Part shown: one piece after another, positions 1 through 8,714 of the stretch
Numbering within the stretch: position 1 is the stretch's first letter
How the letters are laid out: each line of letters starts with the position of its first letter
DNA from: JAEZBP01 sp963832725
GTDB taxonomy: Bacteria > Myxococcota_A > Polyangia > Polyangiales > Sandaracinaceae
Direction of reading: 5' to 3'
Length of the DNA: 64,000 nt
Assembly (NCBI GenBank): GCA_963832725.1
Contig: CAWHVG010000006.1
Coordinates: forward strand, 372,001-436,000
Program-made: the position numbers and the translations under genes
Notes under the pieces: generated by a model
Told to the model about the DNA's origin: nothing
What the model saw: only the letters and a program-made list of their open reading frames with translations
The model's database searches: none

Positions 1-2
1 GC

Positions 3-1266
3 GACGTCTCGGTGGTGGTGCGCAAGCGGATCCACCGCATGCTCCTCGACCACCTCGACCTCGCCAGCCTCGACCGCAACAAGATGGACGAGGCGGCCAT
101 GCGGCCGAAGGTGCGCCAGGCGCTGCGCCGCATCATCAAGGAGATCGGCCCCGATCTTCCGACCTCGACCAACACCGCGCAGCTCATCGACGAGATCACC
201 GACGAGGCGCTGGGCCTCGGCCCGCTCGAGCGCCTCTTGGCCGACGACTCGTCAGCGAGATCATGGTCGTCGACCCGGAGACGATCTACGTCGAGCGTCG
301 CGGCCGCATCGAGCCGACCGCCCTCCGCTTCACCGACGACGAGGCGGTCCGCGCGGTCATCGAGCGCATCGTCACGCCGCTCGGCCGCCGCATCGACGAG
401 TCCACGCCGCTGGTCGACGCCCGCCTCAAAGACGGCTCGCGCGTCAACGCCATCATCCGCCCGCTCGCCATCCGCGGCTCCTGCATCACCATCCGGAAGT
501 TCGCGAAGAAGCCGCTGCAGACTCGAAGACCTGATCAAGTTCGGACTCGATGACGGCGGCGATGGCCAAGTTCATCCAGCGGGCGGTGAAGGCGCGGAAG
601 AACATCGTCATCTCCGGCGGCACCGGCAGCGGCAAGACCACGCTGCTCAACGTGCTCTCGGCGCAGATCCCCGAGGAAGAGCGCATCGTCACGGTCGAGG
701 ACGCGGCCGAGCTCCAGCTCATGCAGCCGCACGTGGTCAGCCTCGAGAGCCGGCCGGCCAACATGGAGGGCCGCGGCGAGTACACCATCCGCGATCTGGT
801 GAAGAACGCCCTCCGCATGCGCCCCGACCGCATCATCGTCGGCGAGTGCCGCGGCGGCGAGGCCCTCGACATGCTGCAGGCGATGAACACGGGCCACGAG
901 GGCTCGATGACCACGACCCACGCCAACAGCCCGCCCGAAGCCACCGCGCGCCTCGAGACGCTTGCGCTGATGGCCGGCCTCGATCTGCCCTCGCGCGCCA
1001 TCCGCGAGCAGATTGCGCAGAGCATCGACGTCGTCCTCCAGCAGACGCGCTTCAGCGACGGCTCGCGCCGCATCACCCACATCTCCGAGGTGGTCGGCCT
1101 CGACGACGACGGCGAGATCGAGGTGCGCGACATCTTCGAGTTCCGCCGCACCGGCACCGGTCCGGACGGAAAAGTCATCGGCGAGTACCGCGCCTCCGGC
1201 TACCTCCCGACCTTCCTCGACGAGTTCATCGCGCAGGGCCTCGTGACCGACGGTGACTACCTGTGA
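3..1266 (+). pseudogene. cpaF: CpaF/TadA-type secretion ATPase, 5'-partial, three frameshifts
   Basis: This is the hexameric ATPase that powers Tad/type IVc pilus assembly at the inner membrane. Coding continues in from outside the window. The conserved protein is spread over three frames: the N-terminal helical part to about 250, the middle part to about 523, a short piece to about 545, then the catalytic part. Walker A GGTGSGKTT lies at about 616-642, followed by the Walker B region (RPDRIIVGE) and the His-box region (GHEGSMTTTHANSP). The shifts fit one lost base near 250 (ADDS then VSEIMVVDP) and one extra base each near 523 and 545. Family identity is certain from the motifs. The indels look like sequence errors or very recent decay, because conservation continues across them. 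The stop overlaps the tadB start as GTGA. Confidence 0.85.
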
Positions 1267-2129
1267 GCGCGTCGACCTCGACTCTGGTCCTCGGTTACGC
1301 GGGCGCGGCGCTGCTCGTGATCGGGATCACCGTCGGGCTCGGCGTGATGATCCTGAACCCCTCGAGCGAGCTGCGCCGCGTCTATGGGCGCTACGAGGGG
1401 TTGCTCGACGCCCAATGCCGCTTCCTGCTCAACAAGCAGACGGGCGCCGGCATCGCGCGCATGCAGCTGATCGCCATCGGCATCACGCCGCTGCTGGTGT
1501 TCTTCCTGGACGAGCCGATCTTCCTCTTGTTGATCCCGCCGATCGCGCTCGCGCCCTACGTCGTCCTCAAGCAGCGGAGCGCCGAGCGCGTGCTGCGCAT
1601 CGAGGAGCAGCTCGATCCCTGGCTGCTCATGCTGGCCAACGCGCTCAAGGCCTCGCCCTCGCTCGGCGAATCGGTCGGCAACAGCGCCAAGCTGATGCGG
1701 CCGCCGATGTCGGAGGAGCTCGATCTCGCGCTCAAAGAGATGAAGCTCGGCACCCCGCTCGACCAGGCCATCCTCAACATGTCGACGCGCATCGGCAGCC
1801 AGTCGGTGTCGAGCGCGCTGGCGACGATCCTGGTCGGCCGGCAGACCGGCGGCGACCTGCCGAAGATCCTGGAGGAGTCGGCGGCGACCCTGCGGGAGAT
1901 GGCGCGCCTCGAGGGCGTCGTGCGCGCCAAGACGGCGGAGGGCAAGAGCCAGGCGTACGTGCTCGGCGTCATCCCCTTCGTCCTGATCGGCGCCATCCAC
2001 CTGGTCGACGAGCACTGGCTGGAGCCGCTCGGCCACTCGACGCTCGGCTTCATCATCATCGGCGTGGCCGCGGTGCTCTGGACCGCGGCCATCTACCTCG
2101 CGCGGCGCATCCTGGCGGTGGACATCTGA
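1263..2129 (+). CDS. tadB: TadB-like inner-membrane platform protein (T2SSF family)
   Basis: A 288-residue integral membrane protein of the Tad pilus platform, which would couple the CpaF ATPase to pilin insertion. Hydrophobic segments lie near residues 7-29, 70-97, 245-263 and 265-283. The cytoplasmic T2SSF-like helical domain between about 105 and 240 carries the typical pattern of an LDPWLLMLANALKAS-type helix and a GGDLPKILEE segment. The GTG start at 1263 overlaps the cpaF stop in a GTGA arrangement, and the stop overlaps the tadC ATG, so the three genes are probably translationally coupled. Assignment as TadB rather than TadC rests on gene order and is less certain than membership in the family. 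Confidence 0.88.
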   Translation: MSASTSTLVLGYAGAALLVIGITVGLGVMILNPSSELRRVYGRYEGLLDAQCRFLLNKQTGAGIARMQLIAIGITPLLVFFLDEPIFLLLIPPIALAPYVVLKQRSAERVLRIEEQLDPWLLMLANALKASPSLGESVGNSAKLMRPPMSEELDLALKEMKLGTPLDQAILNMSTRIGSQSVSSALATILVGRQTGGDLPKILEESAATLREMARLEGVVRAKTAEGKSQAYVLGVIPFVLIGAIHLVDEHWLEPLGHSTLGFIIIGVAAVLWTAAIYLARRILAVDI

Positions 2130-3022
2130 TGTACCTCGCCTACGGATACGTCGCGGTGGCGATGATCGTGTCGGGGCTCGGGCTCGGCGTGTTCACGCTC
2201 GCCCGCAACCCGCCGGTGGACACCCCGCGGCTCGGCGTGCGCGGCCTCAAGCGCCACCAGGCCCTGGCCGAAGGCGGCAGCTTCGCCAGCTTCGAGCCGA
2301 TCATGCGGATGGTGGCCGGCTGGGTCGCGCACCTCCCGCTCGGCGATCGCCGCCGCGAGATCGACGAGATGCTCAAGCACGCGGGCGGATGGCTCGGCCT
2401 CACGGCCAACGAGTTCATCGCCATGAGCATCCTCGGCTTCGTCGGGTTCACCCTCGGCGGCCTGGGGGCCGTGACCGTCGCCGAGCTGCCGACGGTGATG
2501 GTCTTCTTCTTCGCGGGCCTCGGCGCCATCCTCCCCTACATCCGCGCCAGCGGCGAGGTCCAGCAGCGCTTCAAGGAGGTCAACCGCGCGCTCCCGGGCT
2601 CCATCAATCTCGCCTCGCTGTGCATGGGCGCCGGCCTCGACTTCCCCGGCTCGCTCCGGCAGATCGTCGACAAGGCCGGCCGTCGCGACGCGCTGGTCGA
2701 GGAGATGACCTTCATCCTCCAGGAGCTCGAGCTCGGCCGCACCCGCCGCCAGGCGCTCGAGAACTTCGCCGATCGCGTTCCGACCGAGGCCGTCCGCGAC
2801 TTCGTGGGCACCGTCATCCAATCGGAGGAGAAGGGGAACCCGCTGGCCGAGGTGCTGCGGATCCAGGCGACCATGCTGCGCATGCGCCGGAGCGTCATGG
2901 CCGAGGAGGCCGCCGCGCGCGCCGCGGTGCTGATGATGGGCCCCCTGATGCTCATCTTCTGCGCCATCATCCTGGTCCTGCTCGGCCCCTTCATCGTGAA
3001 CAGCATGGAGAGTGGGTTCTGA
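2129..3022 (+). CDS. tadC: TadC-like inner-membrane platform protein (T2SSF family)
   Basis: A 297-residue second platform subunit of the Tad apparatus. It has an N-terminal membrane segment (residues 4-24), a paired segment around 95-137, a T2SSF domain containing the family-like stretch LPGSINLASLCMGAGLDF followed by LVEEMTFILQELELG and FADRV, and a C-terminal membrane segment (AVLMMGPLMLIFCAIILVLL). ATG at 2129 shares its A with the stop of tadB (TGATG), which fixes the start. An open frame extends far upstream in the same phase but is only the antiphase reading of tadB. The gene is followed by a 229-bp spacer holding GC-rich repeats rather than by another coupled gene. Confidence 0.88.
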   Translation: MYLAYGYVAVAMIVSGLGLGVFTLARNPPVDTPRLGVRGLKRHQALAEGGSFASFEPIMRMVAGWVAHLPLGDRRREIDEMLKHAGGWLGLTANEFIAMSILGFVGFTLGGLGAVTVAELPTVMVFFFAGLGAILPYIRASGEVQQRFKEVNRALPGSINLASLCMGAGLDFPGSLRQIVDKAGRRDALVEEMTFILQELELGRTRRQALENFADRVPTEAVRDFVGTVIQSEEKGNPLAEVLRIQATMLRMRRSVMAEEAAARAAVLMMGPLMLIFCAIILVLLGPFIVNSMESGF

Positions 3023-3067
3023 TGGTGCGCCGCCGCGACGAGTCTGGACCGCGCTCAGCCGCCCCGA

Positions 3068-3183
3068 GCTCCCTCCCCGCCCCGCGGGAAGGCTGGGGTC
3101 GGGGCAGCCGCCGAGCTCCTGCCTCACCAACTCCTCCGCATCGAGCTCCCTCCCCCGCCCCGGGGGAGGGCTGGGGTGGGGGC
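3068..3183 (+). repeat. Two direct copies of a GC-rich REP-like repeat
   Basis: Two copies of a roughly 40-bp sequence lie at about 3068-3107 and 3143-3183, each starting GAGCTCCCTCCCC and ending GGCTGGGGT-GGGGC. Each is an imperfect inverted repeat: C-rich left half, G-rich right half. They fill the spacer between tadC and the FHA gene. An inverted copy sits at about 4252-4297. The arrangement resembles REP/BIME families; the function is unknown. Confidence 0.6.
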
Positions 3184-3251
3184 TCTCGCCGAGCGGGGCT
3201 CGACGGAACCTCGACCGAGGCGCGATGCTCGTCCGAACGGAGACTTGAGAC

Positions 3252-4112
3252 GTGGAAGCGTGGCTGGAGATCATCCGGGAGGACGGCACCCTCGAGCGAC
3301 AAAGGCTCGAGGGCGAGCAGATCACCGTGGGCCGCTCGCCGGCGGCGGGGATCCCGATCCCGGACGCGCGCAACATCGATCCCGAGCACCTCATGCTCGC
3401 GCCGCGCGGCGAAGGCTGCTGGGTCGCGGTGGCGCAGAACGCCAGCCTGCCGGTGATCGTCCGCGGTGAGCCCTTCCAGCACGGGATGCTCGGCTGGAAC
3501 ACCGAGCTGACCATCGGGAACATCAAGCTCCGCATCACCGATCAGCTCCCCAAAGAGAAGAAGAGCGGGGACAAACCGGTCAGCACGCCGGTGTTGATCG
3601 CGTTCTTCGTGATCATCCCCCTGGTCGGCTGGATGCTGCTCTCGGACCCGGACACCGGCATCGACACCACGCCGGCCGCGCCGCCGCCGGAGCTCTTCGA
3701 GGCGAACGTGCCCTGCCAGACGACGGGCGGCACCGCCCGCCACTACGCCGACCGCGACGCCGAAGCGGCGATCGCCAAGAGCGAGCGCTATCCCTTCGCC
3801 GCGCAGGACGGAGTGCAGGCCGTCCGCCTCTACCGTCGCGCCCAGGCTTGCTACTCGGCCATCAACGCTTCCGAAGAAGCGCAATTGATGGGCCACGAAG
3901 CCGAAGTGATGGAGCACCGCATCGACGAGGACTACACGACGCACCGGCTGCGCCTCGAGCGCGCGCTCCGCCAAGGTCGGCTCCCGGACGCGCTGATGGA
4001 GACCCGCGCGCTCATCGAGCTCGTGCGTCACGAAGAGGGGGATCCCTACCTGGCCTGGCTGCGCCAGCTCGCGCGCCAGCTCCAGCTCGCCATCGATTCG
4101 CAGACGACATGA
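3252..4112 (+). CDS. FHA-domain membrane protein in the Tad locus
   Basis: A 286-residue protein. Residues 1-100 look like a forkhead-associated (FHA) fold: ITVGRSPAAGIPIPD near residue 25, then a stretch corresponding to the strand containing HLMLAP. FHA domains usually bind phosphothreonine, but the canonical Ser-x-x-His is not evident (DPEHLML), so binding is uncertain. A single membrane span at about residues 113-130 (VLIAFFVIIPLVGWMLL) is followed by a helical domain with TPR-like spacing. The GTG start at 3252 follows a GGAG at the expected distance. A kinase-linked regulatory role for the Tad apparatus is inferred from context only. A second FHA-TM protein is encoded at 21987-23456. 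Confidence 0.75.
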   Translation: MEAWLEIIREDGTLERQRLEGEQITVGRSPAAGIPIPDARNIDPEHLMLAPRGEGCWVAVAQNASLPVIVRGEPFQHGMLGWNTELTIGNIKLRITDQLPKEKKSGDKPVSTPVLIAFFVIIPLVGWMLLSDPDTGIDTTPAAPPPELFEANVPCQTTGGTARHYADRDAEAAIAKSERYPFAAQDGVQAVRLYRRAQACYSAINASEEAQLMGHEAEVMEHRIDEDYTTHRLRLERALRQGRLPDALMETRALIELVRHEEGDPYLAWLRQLARQLQLAIDSQTT

Positions 4113-4251
4113 CGAAGAACGCACGCTCGGAACGGCCCGCTCGCCGCTCAGTACCCGGTCACAGGGAACGTGATCGATTCAGCACGTCACGGGCTGCACC
4201 CCTCCCGCTTGCGAGAGGGACTGGCGGAGGGCCCGGCGGTCGGCGCTTTGG

Positions 4252-4297
4252 CCAGCCCCCCACCCCACCCCTTCCTCGCGGTGCGGGGGAGCGAGCC
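4252..4297 (-). repeat. Inverted copy of the GC-rich REP-like repeat
   Basis: Read on the minus strand, this segment matches the repeats at 3068-3183: C-rich block, short centre, then GGGGTGGGGTGGGGGG-type block. It lies directly before the TPR lipoprotein start. The intergenic stretch 4113-4251 shows no gene. Confidence 0.5.
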
Positions 4298-5147
4298 GTG
4301 CGGCACGAGGCGACCCATCATCTTCCCTGTGGCGTCCTACTCGTCTCGCTCCTCTGCTTCGCCGCGCTGACCATTGGCTGCGGCGGCGCCGCGCCCGAGA
4401 CCAGCGAGCACGCCGAGGACCCGCTCCGCTCCATCTCGGCCGAAGAGCTCCATCGGCGCGGCATGCTGCTCGCCCAGGCCGGAGACCTCGTGCGGGCCGA
4501 GCAGTACCTGGCCGCCGCGATCGACCGCGGCTTCTCCGAGCAGCAGGCGCTGCCCACGCTGCTGGCCGTGTGCGTCCAGTCCTCGCGGCTCGTGGCCGCC
4601 CTCCAGTACGCCGAGCCCTACCTCGCGCGGCATCCCGCCGAGTGGTCGCTCCGCCTGCTCGTCGCCTCCATCCACATGGCGCTCGGCGAGCACGCGGTCG
4701 CGCGCGACGAGCTACAGCAAGTGCTCCAAGACGCGCCTGAAGAGCCTGCCACCGCCCACTACTTCCTCGGCGTGCTCTACCGCGACGAGCTCGAAGACAC
4801 CGGAGCCTCTCGCGATCACTTCCGCCGCTACCTCGCGCTGGCGCCCGACGGCTCCCACCGCCAGGAAGCGCTGATGGCGTTGCCCGACGCCGAGCGCGGG
4901 CGACCCGTGCGAGTCGAACGAGGGAGCGACGAGGGCCTCCCGCAACGCGTGGAGATGCCGGCCGAGCACGCGAGCACCGAGGACGCGAGCGCGGAGCCGA
5001 GCGCACAAGAGAGCGCCGCGCCGAGCACCGACGAGGCGACCACCCAGCCGACCGCCGAACCGACCACGAAGACCCCCCGAACCGACCGCCGACGAACCGA
5101 CCGCCGACGAACCGACCGCCGAGAGCGACACGGGAGCGACCCCGTGA
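4298..5147 (+). CDS. TadD-like TPR lipoprotein (one +1 frameshift near its end)
   Basis: Probable outer-membrane-associated pilotin-like lipoprotein; TadD, a TPR lipoprotein, is a normal member of Tad loci. The GTG start at 4298 gives a signal peptide ending in the lipobox LTIGC. Several TPR-like helix pairs follow (for example RGMLLAQAGDLVRAEQYLAAA), then a Thr/Glu/Ala-rich tail with a 5-residue EPTAD repeat. As sequenced, a run of six C at 5083-5088 throws the tail into RTDRRRTDRR and the frame runs on into the ATPase. With one base fewer, the tail reads EPTADEPTAD and stops with TGA at 5145-5147, overlapping the ATPase GTG exactly as tadB overlaps cpaF. A lipoprotein fused to a cytoplasmic ATPase would make no topological sense, so the fusion is judged artefactual. 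Confidence 0.75.
5089..5133 (+). repeat. Three tandem copies of a 15-bp coding repeat
   Basis: The 15-bp unit GAACCGACCGCCGAC occurs three times (5089-5103, 5104-5118, 5119-5133, the last ending GAG). In the frame expected for the lipoprotein it encodes the repeat Glu-Pro-Thr-Ala-Asp, in the sequenced frame an Arg-rich string. It lies directly after the homopolymer where the frame shifts. Confidence 0.8.
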
Positions 5148-6250
5148 TCCCCAAAGACGTCTTCGAGCAGACGCTCCTCAAGTTCCTCGACCCGGTCCGG
5201 CCCTTCCTGGACGACCCGACGGTGAGCGAGGTCATGATCAACGGCCCCGATCAGATCTTCGTCGAGCGAAAGGGCAAGCTCTACCAGACCGACGCCAGCT
5301 TCGGCTCGCGCGAGGCGCTCACCTCGGCCATGCGCAACCTCGCGCAGTTCGTCGGCCGCCATATCGACGAGCACCGGCCCATCCTCGAAGCCCGCCTCCC
5401 CGACGGCTCGCGCGTCGAGGCCGTGATGCCGCCGGCCGCGCCGGACGGGCCCATGGTCGCCATCCGCCGCTTCTTCCGCGAGACGCTGACCATCGACCGC
5501 CTGATCCAGTTCGGCTCCTTCACCCCGGACGCCTCGCAGCTCTTGCGAGCGATCGTCGGCGTGAAGCAGAACATCATCGTCGCGGGCGGCACCGGCTCCG
5601 GAAAGACCTCGCTCCTGAACGCGCTGACCGGGTTCATCCACGACGACGAGCGCATCGTCATCATCGAGGACACGCGCGAAGTCCAGTGCCAGCAGGAGCA
5701 CGTCGTCCAGCTCGAGGCGCGCCCGCCGGACGGGCGCGGCCGCGGCCAGGTCACCATCCGCGATCTCTTCAAGGCCACCCTCCGCATGAGACCGGACCGC
5801 ATCGTCGTCGGCGAGATCCAATCGGCGGAGGCGCTCGACCTCGTCCAGGCCATGACCTCCGGTCACGGCGGCTGCATGGCCACCGTGCACGCCACCTACC
5901 CGACCGACACACTCAACCGCCTCGAGACCATGGCGATGATGAGCGACGTCCAGCTCCCGCTCCGCGCGCTCCGCGCCCAGGTCTCCAGCGCCATCGACTT
6001 CATCGTCCAGACCTCGCGCCTCCGCGACGGCTCGCGCTGCGTCACCCACATCTCCGAAGTCCAGGGCTACGACCCCGACAAGGGCTTCCACATCGACGAC
6101 GTCTTCGTCCGCCGCTACGAAGGCCAAGACGCCCACGGCCGCATCGTCAGCCACCTCGAGCCCACCGGCTTCGTCCCCCGCTGCACCGAGCTCCTGCGCG
6201 GCCACGGCTACGAGCTCCCGGACAGCATCTACGCCGCCACCGTGCAGTGA
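5144..6250 (+). CDS. Second CpaF-type secretion ATPase
   Basis: A 368-residue GspE/CpaF-family ATPase. The N-terminal domain (LDPVRPFLDDPTVSEVMING) leads into the nucleotide-binding domain with Walker A GGTGSGKTSLLN at about residues 147-158, the Asp-box region IVIIEDTREVQ, Walker B RMRPDRIVVGE and the His-box GHGGCMATVHATYP. It is shorter than typical CpaF because the N-terminal helical region is absent. It is similar to, but clearly different from, the ATPase at the start of the window, so the locus encodes two assembly ATPases. The GTG start at 5144 overlaps the lipoprotein's expected TGA. It is the last gene of the Tad block here. Confidence 0.88.
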   Translation: MIPKDVFEQTLLKFLDPVRPFLDDPTVSEVMINGPDQIFVERKGKLYQTDASFGSREALTSAMRNLAQFVGRHIDEHRPILEARLPDGSRVEAVMPPAAPDGPMVAIRRFFRETLTIDRLIQFGSFTPDASQLLRAIVGVKQNIIVAGGTGSGKTSLLNALTGFIHDDERIVIIEDTREVQCQQEHVVQLEARPPDGRGRGQVTIRDLFKATLRMRPDRIVVGEIQSAEALDLVQAMTSGHGGCMATVHATYPTDTLNRLETMAMMSDVQLPLRALRAQVSSAIDFIVQTSRLRDGSRCVTHISEVQGYDPDKGFHIDDVFVRRYEGQDAHGRIVSHLEPTGFVPRCTELLRGHGYELPDSIYAATVQ

Positions 6251-6522
6251 GCTCACCGGGAGCTGTTGCCAGCCCCTTCTTCGCTTCCGTTGCCATTCGC
6301 ATCCCCTCCTTAAGAAACGAGCCTCCCGCGACCTACCGCCCGGGCACAGGTTCCAGAGGCGCTCGGGGAGCGCGTGCCCACCGCCGAGCCCCTCGACGAG
6401 GGTTGCCCACCAACGGAAGGGACGCCTGGACCGGCGGCCGCCGGCAGATCGGCGGACGGGTTCGCCGATCTCAGGACGTAAGCGTGCCGAATCGCGTCGA
6501 GCCGGATCCGGAACGGATCGTG

Positions 6523-6675
6523 ATGACGACCGCGGCATTCGTGCTGCGTCGGCCCTTGCTTAAGGATGCCACAGCGCAGACACGCCTCGAAGTACCACCC
6601 CACGAACTGCCGCAGACCGTCACGCCGCTCCTCCGCCTGCTCCAGAAAGCGGCGCGCATGGCGCCGCCTGTATAC
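6523..6675 (-). mobile_element. Possible IS91-type transposase relic
   Basis: On the minus strand a short stretch reads VYRRRHARRFLEQAEERRD then LRQFVGWYFEACLRCGIL. This resembles the N-terminal zinc-binding region of IS91-family transposases, where a segment of the pattern LP-FV-xEFxAxLxCGIL precedes Cys pairs. Similarity ends immediately after, and no start, catalytic tyrosine motif or insertion boundary is visible. The rest of 6251-6522 shows nothing recognisable. Confidence 0.3.
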
Positions 6676-6677
6676 CT

Positions 6678-7163
6678 TCAACCGCGATCGTCCCACCCAC
6701 TCTTCTGAGACTGTGTGGCGCGACATTTCCAGACCCGCAATTGCTCTTCGAGAGGATGAATGCCGAACGGCATCGATCGCATCGGCGCAACGAAACCAAC
6801 GGACTCCGGGCAACCCGAGCACGTTAGACGAAGAAAGACTATCTCCGGCGATGTGAACGAAACCGAAACGCTCTCAAGTTCGCTTGGGCGCACCTCAAAC
6901 ACCCTCCCGTTCTTTTGGGCAATTTCCATCCGATCCGAGTACAGAACGACTACGCTCATATACCGCCGCATCCAGAGGTTACCCCCCACCGCGACCAGAA
7001 TAAACACAAGTGCGGGCAGCGCCCAAGGCCACAATCCCACGTAGAGGGAGAGCACCAAAGCAGCCGTCCCCGCGAGCGCACTGACCACGGTGAAGCCCGC
7101 GAGCATGACGCTAGCCACACCCGACGACAGGACTTGCCCCTCGCCATTTGTACCAACGGACAT
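6678..7163 (-). CDS. Two-span membrane protein, candidate RHS immunity protein
   Basis: A 161-residue protein with two adjacent hydrophobic helices near residues 20-38 and 42-62, followed by a soluble C-terminal half resembling a bacterial PH-like domain (VVVLYSDRMEIAQ...FEVRPSELESVSV). The ATG at 7163 is preferred because GAGGTG lies nine bases upstream; a GTG at 7232 is possible but has no ribosome site. The gene follows the RHS gene on the same strand and is visibly AT-richer than the flanking chromosome, a pattern common for horizontally exchanged toxin-immunity cassettes. The immunity role is inferred from position only. Confidence 0.6.
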   Translation of the reverse strand: MSVGTNGEGQVLSSGVASVMLAGFTVVSALAGTAALVLSLYVGLWPWALPALVFILVAVGGNLWMRRYMSVVVLYSDRMEIAQKNGRVFEVRPSELESVSVSFTSPEIVFLRLTCSGCPESVGFVAPMRSMPFGIHPLEEQLRVWKCRATQSQKSGWDDRG

Positions 7164-7265
7164 CGACAGCTGCACCTCGACGGTTATCAACCAAGCAAGA
7201 CCCCCGCACGTACCCTTATGCACACCTAGCACACGCTAACAATGCAACCCACAACAGCTTCCCAG

Positions 7266-8714
7266 CTACGGACACAGCCGTCGACCTCGGGGGAGCCTGT
7301 GTCGACGATGCAAACGACGTCTATGAGGATGGATTGGCGAACTTACCCAGGTATGTGTCTTGAGATAGTGTGCTTCGACCGGCAGCCCCCATGAGTAGGA
7401 ACCGCTAAACGAATTCACGTCACGACCGTCTACATAGCGGCTCCACGACACGCCCCAAGGACCAACCCCAAGCCCTCCATCCATGGTCGTACCTTCTAGC
7501 TGCGCAACATGATCGAGCGCGGGACTGACACTTGCTTCCACTCCGGCCCCTGCCCCGGTTTCAAAACCAGCTCCAGCGCTAGACCAAAAGGCCAGATCAT
7601 TCGCACTATCAAGGGCGAGCCCGAACGCGACGGATCCACCGCCTATGATACCGAGTGACACCCGAATTCCGACCTGGACTACCACTAACCCTGACAGATC
7701 CACCTGGTTGACGGGTTCGCTCGCGGCATATGCGTATAGATCGGCCTCGCCTCCGCCAAAGAGTAATGGGTCTCTCGCCGTCCACTGGCCGATCTCGGGA
7801 TCGTAGTCGCGGGCGCCGAACCGGACGAGCTTCGTGTCCGGGTCGTAGAGCCCGCCGGCGAAGCCGAACGACAACGGCTCCCAGTCGAGGCTCGTGGTAC
7901 TCGTGACAACGTTACCGAAGGCGTCGTAGTCCATCGACTGCACCACGGCGCCGGTCTCGACATTCACCACACGGCGGAGGCTACCGAGGTGATCGGTGAT
8001 GACCCGATAAGTGCCCGAGTAAGTGCCCGACGGGACGACGACGAGCTCCGGAACACGCCCCGTGCCGTAGATGAAGACCCGGGTGACCGCACCGCTTCCG
8101 TTCATCTCGGCGATCGGGCGCAGCCCGTCGAGGTAGATCCACGTCTTGTCGAGCGTTTGATCCACCTTCCGGCCGACCCGGCGCCCCGCCCCATCGATGA
8201 GGTAGTCGATGACCCTACCGTCGGAGGCGGGGAGGGCCACGCTCCGGAGCGCGCCGAGTAGATCGTAAGTGTAGGTGGTCATCTGACCGCCCTCGCTCCG
8301 CGATTTCCGGCGGCCGATGGGATCGTAGTCGTAGCTGATGTCGCCATACGTCGTCAGCCGGTCCCGCGCGTCGTAACTGACCTGGCTCGCGCTGATCGTT
8401 CTCGTACCGGCGGTGGTGGTCGTACTAGCACTCGTGCGCTGACCGTTCGGGCCGTAGGTGTATTGCTCGGTCACCGCGGTACCGCGGGTGACCTTCGTGA
8501 GCTGACCGTGTGCGTCGTACTCGTAGCTCACGTCGACGCTGGTGCCGTCGGTCCTCGGTGACCCGGTCAATCGTCCGGTGCTATCGCGGTCGGCGTAGCC
8601 GAACTCAAGCCGGCCGGCCGAGCCAGGTGTGGACCTGCTCGTGGCCTCGCCGAGCTCCGACCAGTTGTACTGGCTGGACACCATGCCTGAGCCGGCCATC
8701 TCCACCGACAGCAT
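7266..8714 (-). CDS. RHS-repeat protein, distal part with core domain and variable C-terminus
   Basis: Reads as the C-terminal portion of an RHS/YD-repeat protein, a secreted or surface shell that usually carries a C-terminal toxin. YD repeats are clear (VSYEYDAHGQLTKVTRG, YTYGPNGQRTSAST, DYDPIGRRKS). The RHS-associated core follows, with the conserved patterns ITDHLGSLRRVV, YDAFGNV, GFAGGLYDPDTKLVRFGARDYDPEIGQWTARDPL and LYAYAASEPVNQVDLSG. After the core comes a Gly/Ala-rich unique tail of about 140 residues, which I do not recognise. The frame is open upstream of the ATG at 8714 to about 8850, so this methionine is internal and the real gene starts further upstream. The tail and downstream gene are AT-richer than the core. 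Confidence 0.8.
   Translation of the reverse strand: MLSVEMAGSGMVSSQYNWSELGEATSRSTPGSAGRLEFGYADRDSTGRLTGSPRTDGTSVDVSYEYDAHGQLTKVTRGTAVTEQYTYGPNGQRTSASTTTTAGTRTISASQVSYDARDRLTTYGDISYDYDPIGRRKSRSEGGQMTTYTYDLLGALRSVALPASDGRVIDYLIDGAGRRVGRKVDQTLDKTWIYLDGLRPIAEMNGSGAVTRVFIYGTGRVPELVVVPSGTYSGTYRVITDHLGSLRRVVNVETGAVVQSMDYDAFGNVVTSTTSLDWEPLSFGFAGGLYDPDTKLVRFGARDYDPEIGQWTARDPLLFGGGEADLYAYAASEPVNQVDLSGLVVVQVGIRVSLGIIGGGSVAFGLALDSANDLAFWSSAGAGFETGAGAGVEASVSPALDHVAQLEGTTMDGGLGVGPWGVSWSRYVDGRDVNSFSGSYSWGLPVEAHYLKTHTWVSSPIHPHRRRLHRRHRLPRGRRLCP

Noticed and set aside
3012..3248. Short open frame in the spacer after tadC
   Set aside because: It consists of the two REP-like repeats and encodes a Pro/Ser/Gly-rich string with no family features.
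4298..6250. A genuine lipoprotein-ATPase fusion protein
   Set aside because: A lipobox protein cannot also place an AAA-type ATPase in the cytoplasm; one base less in the C6 run restores two normally overlapping genes.
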